From positions 66,898,604 through 66,962,603 of the forward strand of contig CM072517.1 in the NCBI GenBank assembly GCA_036898135.1: a stretch of DNA of 64,000 nt, read 5' to 3'. Made by a program: the position numbers and the translations under genes. This document shows, in pieces, positions 11,500 to 21,563 of the stretch (positions within the stretch are counted from its first letter, which is position 1; every line of letters starts with the position of its first letter). This DNA comes from Oncomelania hupensis (taxonomy: Eukaryota; Mollusca; Gastropoda; Littorinimorpha; Pomatiopsidae). The notes beneath the pieces are model-generated. The model saw only the letters and a list, made by a program, of their open reading frames with translations, searched no databases and was not told the DNA's origin.

Positions 11500-12948
11500 A
11501 ACCAGTTGTCATGTAAATAAAATTGCTTGGAAACCCATGCCCCCACCTCTCATCTGGTAAACATTAATGTTGTTTTTTTTTTGTGTGTTTTTTCAGGTGC
11601 AGCTTGTTTACCTCTGGATGTTGGTCAAATGCTTGTAGACCTTTATTACTATCTGGACAAATCCAGCAAACGCCAAGCCTCATTTAAGCAGTGGCAACTG
11701 CTTTGTGATCTAAAAGCTAAAAAAATTATCAAACATGTCAGCACGAGGTGGCTGAGCATACAAAATTGCCTGCCAAGGGTTATTGAGAGCTGGGATGCAC
11801 TATACAGATTTTCCAGAGAGGAAGAAACCAATGCCAAAGGTTAGAATATTCATGGGTTGTCACTTGCGTTTGTGGTTTTATTTTTTATTTTGGTTATTGT
11901 ATTTTTGCGCCTGCTTGTCAGTGACCGTGTCACTTCTTAGAGTAAGAGAATTTTAAAAGATAACTTTATTTGAAGAATGATGAAAAAAAAGACCTGAAGA
12001 CTAAGCTACTTTTATATTTATCTGAAATACATTTGTGTGTTTGTTCCAGGATCTGCTGAAAAAGAGAAAGCTGCACGACTTTGCAAGCTCTTCCAGTCAA
12101 GTACTAACAAGGCTTTTTGCCTCTTTCTGATGGATGCCCTTTCACCATTCAATGAAATTAACACAAAGCTGCAATGTGAAGAGCCACTCATTCACTGCAC
12201 CAAGAGCTTGCTGGAAACATTCTACCGAACGCTCCTTGTTCGTTTTGTGAAGCCCTCCGCCCTGCTCTACAAATCGGCCGTTGATGTAGATCTTGATCTG
12301 GCCTATAACATAAAGCAGAATGCTGATGTCAACATTGACAGTGGCACATTGAAGACCCTTGGACATCTTCAGGAAGACAGAAAGAAGGATTTCTTCAAAT
12401 CTGCCAAGCAGTTTTACCTCACATCTTGCAAATACATGAAAAGCAAGCTGCCATTCAATGATGATATCTTGTCCCATGCTGAAGTAGCTGATCCAAGCAG
12501 GCAGTTGCAATCCAAATTGTTGTCTCTACATTACTTTATCAAGAAGTTTCCATCCATTCTACCACCTGGATTTTCTTCTGATTCACTTCAGCAGGAGTTC
12601 CTGGAATACCAGAGTACAGACATAAGGAGCTGTGTCAAGAAAAGGGCAGATGAAACATGGGGGGAAATTTCAAAGATGGTGGAAAGAGAGGGGCAAGAGC
12701 CCACATTCAAAGCACTTCCCAAAGTCATGGTGGCCATCTTATCTATTCCCCACAGCTCAGCTCATTGTGAGCGGGTCTTCTCACAAGTGAGAAAAAATGC
12801 CACTGATTGTCGTGGAAGAATGGGCCATGATTTGCTTCAGGCACTTATGGTCAACAAGGGAAGAGATGGAAAGGCTGTGGATAGGCAGTACAAATCCTCC
12901 GATTTGGAGAGCTTCAAGAGTTGTTATTACCAATCATTACAGAAGTAG
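10286..12948 (+). pseudogene. hAT transposase with one frameshift
   Basis: Start ATG 10286. Exons are about 10286-11001, 11231-11431, 11597-11839 and 12050-12948 (stop TAG), all with GT/AG introns and matching phase. An N-terminal BED-like zinc finger (YCKFCDKEF, then H...H) is split by a +1 shift between about 10425 and 10445. The RNase-H core has TISTDGSND (first Asp), ALGADNAPVMSGK (second Asp) and CVCHLIHIAA. The C-terminal hAT dimerisation region is SSAHCERVFSQVRK. If translated it would cut and join the element's own termini. The frameshift may be real decay or a base-call error. Confidence 0.85.
11468..11499. repeat. (GT)n microsatellite
   Basis: Dinucleotide tract in an intron of the hAT transposase, 3' of the GTAGGT donor at 11432. 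Confidence 0.9.
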
Positions 12949-13387
12949 ACCTCGCGTGTCCCCATTGACTTACTGTACAAAGACATTTTATTTTAGACTT
13001 TTATTATTATTAGTTTTTTTTTAAATGGACCATTGCTGTTTTGTCGTGCGGCAATACTTCGAGTTCAATTTGTGATGTTCCTGAAAAATTAACAGTGTTC
13101 CGGATTTTTGGGTAAGCTGTTCCTGATTTTTGTGCTGGGGGGTAGGGCAAGTCTGCAACAGTAACCACAAATGCACAAGCTTAGATAATATTAAAGATTT
13201 TAGAACAGCGACTCTACCGATAGGTGTAATTTGTCTCTTGAGCCAGATTTTGTATAAAGACTTTATTTCCATAAACTTTTCATCAAAATTTAATTGTACA
13301 CAACTTTTTAAATCATTAGAAAACCAGATTCCAAGAATTTTAAAATGTTCAGGGTTCCACTTCATTTGCAAATGAGGCATATATACT

Positions 13388-13458
13388 CAAATGGGAGAAC
13401 TTGGTTTGCAGACTCCCTGGAAGACATTCAGGAGTCTTTTGGAAAATTTGCGAAGTGA
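13388..13458 (+). pseudogene. Terminal piece of the coiled-coil gene's last exon
   Basis: CAAATGGGAGAAC at 13388-13400 is the reverse complement of 8431-8443. From there the frame continues TWFADSLEDIQESFGKFAK and ends at TGA 13456-13458. It is therefore the true 3' end of the gene starting at 3236, displaced by the inversion and the LINE/hAT insertions. Confidence 0.8.
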
Positions 13459-14268
13459 CTTTGAACTTTTTTTTTTTGGTTGCAATTTTTTTAATATTTG
13501 TATTCAGTATAAGTACTATTAAACCCATATAGTTTGGCTCAAAATTTAATTTCATGCATTTTGATATGTTATACTTTTCTGTGAGTTGATTAGAACCTGA
13601 GATATGATTTTTACAGCTTTTCCCGAATTTGTGTATAACAAATATGGAAATTTCTTGCTGATTAATTTGCTGTATGGTGCATGTTTGATCTTTTTTTTCT
13701 AAAGATCTAGCTATAATGCATCAATGAAAAAAATTAAGCTTTATCTGTGTGTATTGTTTGAAGTTTTTCTTAAGTATTAAGCTATTCAGTTATGTAGTTT
13801 TGTGTGTGTGTGACATCGAAATAGCTATTTCGTGCATCGGCAGAAGGACTTTTACGCTTTAACGCTGCATTTTTCACCGATTACTGTATTTTTAATAAGA
13901 ATCTGGTTGGGCCATTAACCTTACTTTCTGCTTTTGTTTGGTACTGAGAGAGTGTACAATTGATTTGGTATGTATGAGATGATTGAGAGCTGAGTTATTG
14001 TGCCTTAAAATGGGCGTTCCGACGCCAAATTTACAAAACGACAAAGTGCATTTTCGTAAAAACGTTCATATTCATTAAACGCTTCAACATTTTTGCATGA
14101 AATTTTGCAATCATACACTTTTTAACACTACTCAAACAATGACATTATCACAGATGTTATTTATTAAAAATATTTTTAGTCAGTGGTCCTACCTAGTTGC
14201 AGAGTCCCATCCCTTCCTGGCATCAACTGGGACAGATGAGTTGGTGACCATTCGGCCAAGGTTAAACC
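13459..14268. other. Non-coding stretch after the coiled-coil gene
   Basis: AT-rich; probably 3' UTR and flank. No gene or recognised repeat seen. Confidence 0.4.
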
Positions 14269-14908
14269 AGATCTGCCTACCGCTACGAAAAAGCGTAGCA
14301 TACTATGGTTTTTCACGTCATGCTATGGTTTGCTTAAAAAAACTACGCTTTTTAAATTTTTTGTAATTTTTTTTTTTTTTTGAAGCCTTCAACACACAAG
14401 TGTAGTGCGTGAGTTGCGAGTTGTCGATCCTGGTAATCTTGCTTAAAATATCGCGAGCGAGACTTTGCGAGATTCATCTAGCGCCATATTGTCTCTTTTT
14501 GCTTTCATTTGCTCATGCTCTTCTTGTCAAAATGCCTAAGTCAAAGCAGCCTAAAAAATGAAAGCTTCATTGAAACAGTTCGGGAAGTGACAATGAAGAA
14601 AATTCTGTGAAAGCTTCAAAATGTGCACGACCAGCGCAACAGAGATTTATTTCAGATTACACAACACGTTGGCCCACTTTGCTACCTTCGAAATTAAAAA
14701 AGTTAATCATGCCTACTGTAGGGTATGTGATAAAGAATTTTCGGTTAAGCTTTGAAATGAACAATAAAAGCATACTGAATAATACTTGTAGTTGATAAAA
14801 TTCATATAAGTTGTACACTGTATATATTTTAATAGTTAGAATATTAAAATCCTTTTAATTCATTTCATGGTACATGTAGGCTACGTTTTGAACCATAGCG
14901 TACTGTAC
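14269..14908 (+). mobile_element. Internally deleted hAT relative
   Basis: The left end CAGATCTGCCTACC matches the terminus of the 9989 element. The interior contains a decayed N-terminal transposase fragment (FISDYTTRWPTLLPSK, then DKEFSV in another frame) like YTRDYPCLLAGKK of the 3.17-kb element. The right end near 14890-14908 is degenerate (TACGCTATGG shared with the left interior) and I see no clear target duplication. Confidence 0.55.
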
Positions 14909-15605
14909 TACAGGCCTTCTCAGCGCGCGACTGGGGTCTCTGACTGGGGGCCTACGCGAAGAAATGAAGGGAAGCAAATCGTGAAAAACCTAAAACGCTA
15001 GGATCAAATTTATTACCGCAACACAAAATGAAGTCACCTAGGATTTGAAATTCGACATTTTTATATTTTTATATAACCCATTTTCCTTTCCAAACCACTG
15101 TATTTGATTAGTGTGAGATAAAACTGTTATTTAAGCCGCAAAATTATATCGATTACGTATGTTGTTGTGTCTGAGTTTTGTCTTATTTGCGGTAAGTTGT
15201 TAGTTCGTGTCAACATCCGCTTTTACAAAGTGGCATGCTACTGCACTCTGTTCTTAATAAAATAATCTTCAATCTTCAATAGTTTCCAGCAGTTGTGTTT
15301 GATCATGGGCAAGAAATGTTGTGTGTACGGCTGCAAAACAAACTATGCGTCTGAAAAAGAATTGTTATGTCAATTGTTACATAAGTTTAGAACACTCACA
15401 CAATCTTTCTTTACCTTTATTATTACCCAAATTTGATACAAGAGTTTCTCAACACATCTAGATTTGATGCAATTAAAAACTAAAAAAGTTAGCCTTGTGT
15501 CACCATGGTGAATTTAAATTAATGAGGCATGAATCAGCAGTGATGGTTCCCCCTTGTTATTATTTTCTGTGCCAGCAAACTGTTAAGGTCAATATCCTGT
15601 GTATA
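14909..15605. other. Non-coding stretch
   Basis: AT-rich with several short stop-dense ORFs. A short fragment near 15304 (MGKKCCVYGCKTNYASEKE) could be the start of a THAP finger (C-x2-4-C pattern) but ends quickly. Nothing else is supported. Confidence 0.35.
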
Positions 15606-15807
15606 ACGGGGTTTGAACCACACAAATATAATTGTTAATTTCTTTTCTATTTTCAACATATTTAACTGCTGATTTTTCAATATATGTACTCTGACGAAAT
15701 GTGTGGTGAATTCACACATGTACCCTTCGTGGTCCATTTGTTCATACAAATGTTACTAATATGATTTTTTCTTTCTTGTCATCCAAATTAGATAATAATA
15801 ATCCAGG

Positions 15808-16257
15808 ATGAATCCCATCTTTCGTAAAACCGAAGGAGGTAGGCTAATTCTGGGAGACACTCAGGCAGCTGAAACATTTAAAAGCAAGCAGAGACTTTCT
15901 TCCCCTGCAGATGCTCCTGACAATATTCATAAAGCAGCCGAGAGAGCAGTTCACAACAGAGAAGGTGACACTGCAAATGACCTTGATGTTCTTGGGGAGT
16001 ATAGGACCCAGTTTGGAAAATTTCATGGAAACACCTTCTGGTGGATTCTGGAGAATGCCCTTGGTTATACTGGCTTGCTTGTGGCAGGTATAGCCAGTGA
16101 TACACCATCCACTGACAACCACTGGCATAACAAGGCTGCTTTCAAGCGTTATTTGGAGTCATTTCCGGAAGGGCGTGAAACCGTGAAACAAAAAGCTTCT
16201 TCGAAGCCTCTGTTCCCAAGCACTCTGGCTGCTCAGATGTCAGCTCTCTTAAAATAA
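15808..16257 (+). CDS. Unrecognised 149-aa ORF
   Basis: Complete frame from ATG 15808 to TAA 16255. Not recognised with confidence. The most conserved-looking part is GKFHGNTFWWILENALGYTGLLVAGI followed by TDNHWHNKAAFKRYLESFPEG (here split for display); aromatic and His residues are frequent. It starts with MNPIF.KTEGGRLILGDTQAAETF. A truncated duplicate starts at 2523, about 1 kb downstream of a THAP transposase fragment. That pairing suggests the accessory ORF of a two-gene DNA transposon, but this is inference. A splice acceptor upstream is possible. Confidence 0.5.
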   Translation: MNPIFRKTEGGRLILGDTQAAETFKSKQRLSSPADAPDNIHKAAERAVHNREGDTANDLDVLGEYRTQFGKFHGNTFWWILENALGYTGLLVAGIASDTPSTDNHWHNKAAFKRYLESFPEGRETVKQKASSKPLFPSTLAAQMSALLK

Positions 16258-16534
16258 AATAAAAACACCTGTCACCAACTAAAATCAAACATGACGTGGA
16301 AAAGAACCTTTCTCAGCCAAGGAGTAAGCAAATTGGAACTGTTCTTTCTTTTTCCCTATGTTGTTGGTTTCTTATGTCATCAGATTTCTGAACTGTAATT
16401 AGTGTAATATATTTAACTTGCATGGTTTATGATGTATGCATGTTCTTTGGGAAATTTTTGTTAAAAAAACGAGTCAAATGTATTCAGGATAACATTCTGT
16501 GTTGACATTGCGCCAAATATAACATTCTGTGTTG

Positions 16535-16684
16535 ACATTGCGCAGTGTTTCAACCAAACACCAATGTGCGTCAAACATGCACAAAAATGACTCTGCCTCC
16601 TGAATTCAACACTCAACACGAGTACACATCGCTTTCTGATGAGGAAATCATGAAAGTAGATGCTGAGATCGAGGCATTAGAAGG
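16535..16684 (+). pseudogene. Possible exon fragment, unknown product
   Basis: An open frame (FQPNTNVRQTCTKMTLPPEF...EEIMKVDAEIEALEG) ends at a good donor (GAAG|GTAAGT at 16684), and is then cut by the LINE beginning near 16722. An OTU-like exon lies on the far side of that LINE at 18039, so both could come from one disrupted gene. No homologue recognised. Confidence 0.35.
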
Positions 16685-16721
16685 TAAGTTTGTTTTTTTG
16701 TTAATCCACTCGTGTATCTTC

Positions 16722-18015
16722 CATTGATTTTGTCGGTCTAATTCGTGCCAAACTCATCGACTTCATGCTGCAGAATGAGAAACGATCAGAATTGTTTGGA
16801 ACTAAATGTGACCAAAACAAAAGAGATGTTAATTGATTACAGGAGAAATGTAACAGATGTGGCGGCACTCCAGCTGAAGGGACAGGTGGTAGAGAGGGTG
16901 GAGGAATACAAGTACTTGGGCACAATTGTTGATAACAAATTAAACTTTTCCAGAAATGCCGAGGTTGTCTACAAGAAATGCAGACAAAGAATGTACATCT
17001 TGTATCAGCTGAGATATTTTAAAGTGTCCAGTCATATCGTTGAAATGTGTTACCATGCGTTTATTGAGTCCATTCTAACCTTCTCCTTTATCTGTTGGTT
17101 CAAGGGATTGAATGTGAAGAGCAAGAATCAGTTGGGTGGAATAGAGAGTGTGTGCAGCAAGATAGTTGGCAAGAAGCAGGCGACTCTGGAACAACTGTTC
17201 CACAAAAGAGCCCTCAGCAAGGCAGTCAGAAATCAGAGAGACCCTACCCACCCACTTTCCTGTCTGTTTGAACTTCTTCCATCTAATCGCAGATTCCGCT
17301 GTGCACTAACGCGTACACAGCGCAACAAAAACACCTTCATCCCTACTGCCATATCAATGCTAAATGAGGCTAATCTAATGCCAGACCCTCAAACAATGAG
17401 TCTCCCAACTATCTCGCTGAGTGTATGTGCATGTTTGTATGAAGGTGTGTGCGTATGTGCATGTGTGTATAATATGTGTGTGTGTGTGTGTTTAACTATG
17501 AATGTCTGTAAACCACCTTTTAATACACCATTTACCTGATTTACCTGTATTTCCTGACAACTGTGATAATCAGTCAACAGTATTAATGCTCATGTTGGAT
17601 TATAGTTTGATACAATTATACATTGTTGACCTACTGAGATTCATATTAAACTGAGATTATTTATCTAGCACTGTTGCCACAAAATAATTTTTTATAAGTC
17701 CAGAGTGGTAAATTTATGATATACATTATGTCTGTAGATATTTTTTATTATATTTTAACTGTTTAAAAAGGGCATTGACATACGTGTGATAGAACTAGAG
17801 TGCGTGGATAGGTGTTTGAAGGAAAAGATTAAGTGTAAGAGTACGCAAGTGATTAGATTTATAGAATGTATATAAATTTTGTATTGATTTTTTAGCTCTG
17901 TTAAATGTTATAACATGACTGTTTTTAATTATATGTTTTATATGCCTGACATACATTGCTGTGAAGTTCCTTATGGGATAATAAAGATTTGTTGTATTGT
18001 TTTGTATTGTTGTAT
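16722..18015 (+). mobile_element. CR1/Rex1-like LINE, 5'-truncated
   Basis: Encodes the end of a reverse transcriptase: LELNVTKTKEMLIDYRRN, VEEYKYLGTIVDNKLNF, then thumb and C-terminal regions to about 17480, with a 3' end GGGATAATAAAGATTTG followed by a (TTGTA/TTGTATTG)n tail near 17975-18015. The catalytic FADD segment is missing. The KTKEM and YLG motifs are characteristic of the CR1/Jockey group. Confidence 0.8.
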
Positions 18016-18038
18016 TGCATTGAAACCATTCTCAGGCT

Positions 18039-18230
18039 ATGTGGGCACCAGTATTGGCAATTATTTTCTTGCCTAACTCTTGGGGATCCGAAGTTGAAAT
18101 CCTTGCGGCTGCCACCATGTTCCAAACAAGTGTTGCAGTGTTAAAAAACGAGTGGCTCTCATACAAACCTCTTTTTCCAATCGAAGGAAGAGATCTTTGT
18201 GAAGAGCAAATCTACCCGAGGAATGATTAA
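18039..18230 (+). pseudogene. OTU-like cysteine protease fragment
   Basis: LPNSWGSEVEILAAATMF, then VAVLKNEWLSYKPLF, matches the C-terminal half of OTU domains (the WG..VEI.AAA helix and the W..Y.P strand). The N-terminal half with the catalytic Asp-Cys would lie upstream, where a LINE tail now ends, and is absent. OTU deubiquitinase domains occur both in host genes and in some transposon proteins. Alone this fragment cannot be active. Confidence 0.5.
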
Positions 18231-18973
18231 ACCTCAATAAACATGCAGCAAAACACAACATTTGCCTACAATCTATGTTTACCCAGAGACAAATTGTCTC
18301 ATTTTCTTTCTTTTCTGTCTTTAATGGTTGCATTTCGCAAGATCATTATCATTCTTACAGCGTCCATATTTTCAATAAGGCCACATACAAAAATGTGTGG
18401 TTAAGGTAACATGGTTAAGGTGGGGTCAGCAAGAACCCTTTTTTGTTGAACTATTTAATGACTAAAAAAAGTAGGGGCGTGCAAATAATTTGTCACGACT
18501 CTTAAAAGGTAATACGGGGGTCACGTGCAACATGGCGACCGGGCGGTATGCTTGTTTTTATGTGGTGTTTTTCTTCAATTTCATAGTTCTCAGCAGATTA
18601 TAAATTGAACTAACTATACAAGATATTGTGTTACAGAGTGTTGCCAAGATGATTAGTATGGACTTGTGGAGAGCGAGAATTGGACTGTTTTGTGGTGAGA
18701 CATGGCATCTGGTTTTGAAAACTACAAGGTCATACGTAACAGAGGTGCTAGGTTGTGATGATGTGTTGTTATTGTACTTCAGCTTGTGCTTCATTATTTA
18801 TGTTGGTCAATGTCTGGGAAGTACTGTTATCCTTAGTATGTGACCCATTTACTAATGCTAATGACTAAGTGCCAAAACGTGGTCACAGAGGGGTATATAT
18901 GAATTGTTGGAATAAAATAAAGAAACAAAACATTATACCATGATTGTGATGTTTGAGTTGTGTTGTGGAATGA
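18231..18973. other. Mostly non-coding stretch with one small ORF
   Basis: The ORF 18628-18843 encodes 71 residues (MDLWRARIGLFCGETWHLV then a hydrophobic stretch, CDDVLLLYFSLCFIIYVGQC). An RIG.F motif followed by a membrane-like segment resembles the N-terminus of some CR1-like LINE ORFs, but the homology is weak. Nothing else recognised. Confidence 0.3.
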
Positions 18974-19340
18974 TTGAAAAAGCAGAATGGAGGAGTTGGC
19001 CAATGGCTTGAGGCAGCACCTTGCAGCAGGTCACCCGAGTCACCCAGCTGTAGAACTAGAAGACAGTGATGAAGAGCCAGCTGAGAAAGAGGCTAGGCTG
19101 CAGGAAGTAGAAGAGGCCCCACCTGCTGCTTTTACCTTTGAGGACCAAGGGCAGCGGGTGGCAGTCTTCTATGATCATAGCTTTTACGTTGGGCAAGTCA
19201 TAGAAATCAAAGACCACCAAAATGGCCATCATTAAATACCTGGAAAGAACAAAAGGGAGAAAGGACTATTTGTGCTGGCCTCAATATGATGATGTGGCAG
19301 AAACTTCAGCAGAATTTGTTTTTCACTGGGATTTTGCAGT
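18974..19340 (+). pseudogene. C-terminal exon of a second coiled-coil-family gene, frameshifted
   Basis: From 18987: ELANGLRQHLAAG, an acidic linker, then QGQRVAVFYDHSFYVGQVIEI, equivalent to GETVAVFYDQGYYLGEVLRV of the 3236 gene. A one-base shift near 19215-19225 leads into AIIKYLERTKGRKDYLCWP and AEFVFHWDF. This preserves the Tudor/SH3-like domain plus the WP/FxWD tail, supporting them as a conserved module. No upstream catalytic part is adjacent. Confidence 0.7.
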
Positions 19341-19478
19341 ATGGTACAGCTGCAACCAAAACCTTTAATTTTGCTTGCCCCTCCTCAGACTTTACCATCA
19401 ACATCTGCCCAGCAAGGTATTTTTTTCGTAATGGTCAATCCATCTATTCCAACAGCAACATATAGCACAGTTTCATCA

Positions 19479-20172
19479 TGTAATAGAGTGACTTTTTATG
19501 ATAAATTTTGTTGTGCAATTCTTATCAAACATACCGTATTAAAGATTGATGTATACATACCTTTTTATATTACATTTCTTTATCCCTATTTTATCAGACA
19601 TGTTTATAATTACTTTTTCTGTATAATTATATTAGTGATTAGTTTTCATTATCAAATACGGAAAATATGTGGTTTAAAATATTATTCTTAGTTTTGATTG
19701 GCTGAACTTGTCGGATACGGAAAATCATATTGACTGATTTCATTTATAATAATATAATAAGTTTTTTGTATTTTTCATAATTGTGAAGCAGAGATTATTT
19801 TTCATGAACACAATTCTGATTCTGGAAATATTATCAGAGAGGAAGTCGTCAGTCTTTTCGTAGCCTTAGTGCTCGCAGCGTCTCAATCAGTCAGCCAGTC
19901 AGTTTTGTCAGCCTGTGTGTATCATAGGGTGCGATAGTTTTGAAGTTATTTATTGTTACTTTTTCAAGTTCAAGTTTGTGTTATATTCTTTGGACCTGTT
20001 TCACACTGAATCGGGTCGCCTCTTTTTCTACCTGGCCTCTTTCCATATCTAAGAAGCAAAAAATTCCTTGCCGAACTTTAACCACACGCCTGGTCTTCGT
20101 GGACATATGAAACCCACTTGTGTGTGTGAATGACATATCTTTCTACCACCACACCCACACACCCAGTTTACA
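19479..20172. mobile_element. Solo LTR (694 bp), TSD ATCA
   Basis: Begins TGTAATAG and ends TTTACA, with TG/CA termini and a short inverted repeat. It is flanked by ATCA at 19475-19478 and 20173-20176. The neighbouring repeat copy at about 20450 has the uninterrupted sequence TTTCATCACAAGTACC, so the empty site is visible. No internal retroelement coding region remains. Confidence 0.75.
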
Positions 20173-20551
20173 ATCACAAGTACCATATTCTACACAGTTA
20201 AATTAGCTAGTGGCAGTAAGCATTGCCGCGATGCTGGAAATCCTGTGACACAACTACGGCCACTATTACATACTCCTGTGAGACAGCCTGCAACACAGCC
20301 ACAGCCTCCTGTAACAGTCTTTGGTACAGCTGCAACCCAAACCTTTAATTTTGCTTGCCCCTCCTCAGACTTTACCATCAACATCTGCCCAGCAAGGTAT
20401 TTTTTTTCGTAATGGTCAATCCATCTATTCCAACAGCAACATCTAGCTGTTTCATCACAAGTACCATATTCTACAACAGTTAAATTAGCTAGTGGCAGTA
20501 AGCATTGCCGCGATGCTGGAAATCATGTGACACAACTACGGCCACCATTAC

Positions 20552-20727
20552 CAGACCTGCCTACCCTCCTCATAGTAAAAGCGGGAGACAAGGGATCAAA
20601 AAGCAAGAACACAAGTTTTTTGTACACATTTATAATGAATATTTATTTGTCACTGTTACAACTTAAGATTAGCCAGACCGTCAAAAGCGTGAGTCTCCCG
20701 CCAAAAGCGGGAGAGTAGGCAGGTCTG
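20552..20727. mobile_element. 176-bp hAT-like MITE, TSD CATTAC
   Basis: Termini are CAGACCTGCCTACCCTCC and the complement of CAGACCTGCCTACTCTCC, matching the family of the 3.17-kb hAT at 9989. CATTAC is duplicated at 20546-20551 and 20728-20733. The other repeat copy (about 20265) has ATTACATACTCC without the insertion, confirming a 6-bp duplication. Confidence 0.9.
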
Positions 20728-21004
20728 CATTACATACTCCTGTGAGACAGCCTGCAACACAGCCACAGCCCCCTGTAACACAGTCTTTAGTACAGCTGCA
20801 ACCAAAACCTTTAATTTTGCTTGCCCTTCCTCAGACTTTACCATCAACATCTGCCCCGCAAGGTTTTTTTTTTTCGTAATTGTCAATCCATCTATTCTAA
20901 CAGCAGCATATAGCAGTTTTATCGCAAGTACCATATTCTATAACAGTTAAATTAGCTAGTGGCAGTAAGCATTGCCGCGATGCTGGAAAACTAGTTAAAA
21001 CTCA

Positions 21005-21563
21005 AGGTACAGTTATATTGTGGATACAAATTCCAAGAGCCCACTGTGTCAATGTATTTGACAAAAAGTGTGCATTAAATATCAGCTTTTCCTCTTTTAT
21101 TATATGCAAAATATGTTGTTGGTGGTGGAATTAAAGAAGTATGCAAGCATGCGAAACGCACTGACCCAACGAGACCATTCACTCCAGAGGTTGCCATTTC
21201 AGCAGGCGAAAATGTTAACGTAACAGTACATGCGCTTTCTCGCGATTCGCTTGAGACAGAAACCAGGTCAGGTTATGCAAATTAGTTTGTCAAAGAGCTG
21301 AAGCTGTGCCCTTTGTGCCAGTATAAAAATTTTGTTTAAAAAGTTAGAATAACATGTTGAAAATTACTGGCAGAGTAATGCCACTAAGCATATCTCCGAT
21401 ACTATACAACGGAGCCACCATAAAAAAGTTGCGCTAAAAACAGAATTATCTGCAGAATTTAGCCATATTCGAAACTATCAGGTAACTTTTGCCCCCGCGA
21501 AGCGACACCCAATCAAAAGCGAGTACCCGTTAAAAAGCTGTAGTGTCGCCGCGTGGACCAACA
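21005..21563. other. Non-coding stretch
   Basis: No gene recognised. A short open stretch near 21130-21270 has no known similarity. Confidence 0.35.

Larger units (their letters stand above)
9989..13155 (+). mobile_element. hAT-superfamily transposon, near complete, 6-bp target duplication
   Basis: Terminal inverted repeats are CAGACTTGCCTACC at the left and its complement at 13142-13155. It is flanked by CAACAG at 9983-9988 and 13156-13161. It carries its own five-exon transposase on the plus strand and sits inside a minus-strand LINE ORF that reads through once the element and one CAACAG are removed. Related termini occur at 14269, 20552 and 62906. Canonical hAT elements make 8-bp duplications, so 6 bp is notable. 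Confidence 0.9.
8573..13387 (-). mobile_element. L1/Tx1-like LINE, minus strand, interrupted by a hAT element
   Basis: From 13387 leftward the strand encodes the C-terminal part of a non-LTR reverse transcriptase polyprotein (LKSLILSKLVHLWLLL, then PNPPDYIVDAIQKTAF), ending near 8716 with a C-x-x-C...H...C motif (CSFCKREKENIQHIFWSC, a zf-RVT-type motif). A poly(T) at 8573-8580 marks its 3' tail. The hAT element at 9989-13155 splits the ORF. Removing it and one CAACAG copy restores the reading frame. The reverse transcriptase core is absent, so this is a 5'-truncated copy. Clade assignment is tentative. Confidence 0.85.
19341..21004 (+). repeat. Amplified Pro/Gln-rich exon-like repeat (~280-bp unit)
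   Basis: A unit readable as KLASGSKHCRDAG, VTQLRP, RQPATQPQPPVTQ, QPKPLILLAPPQTLPSTSAQ and a GTATTT donor-like end occurs at about 20177-20456 and 20457-21000 (the latter holding a MITE), with a partial copy at 19341-19478. The last copy ends KLVKTQG|GTACAG near 21004. The copies are ~95% alike, so the duplications are recent. Stops and indels differ among copies. The unit may derive from one exon of an unknown gene. Confidence 0.6.
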
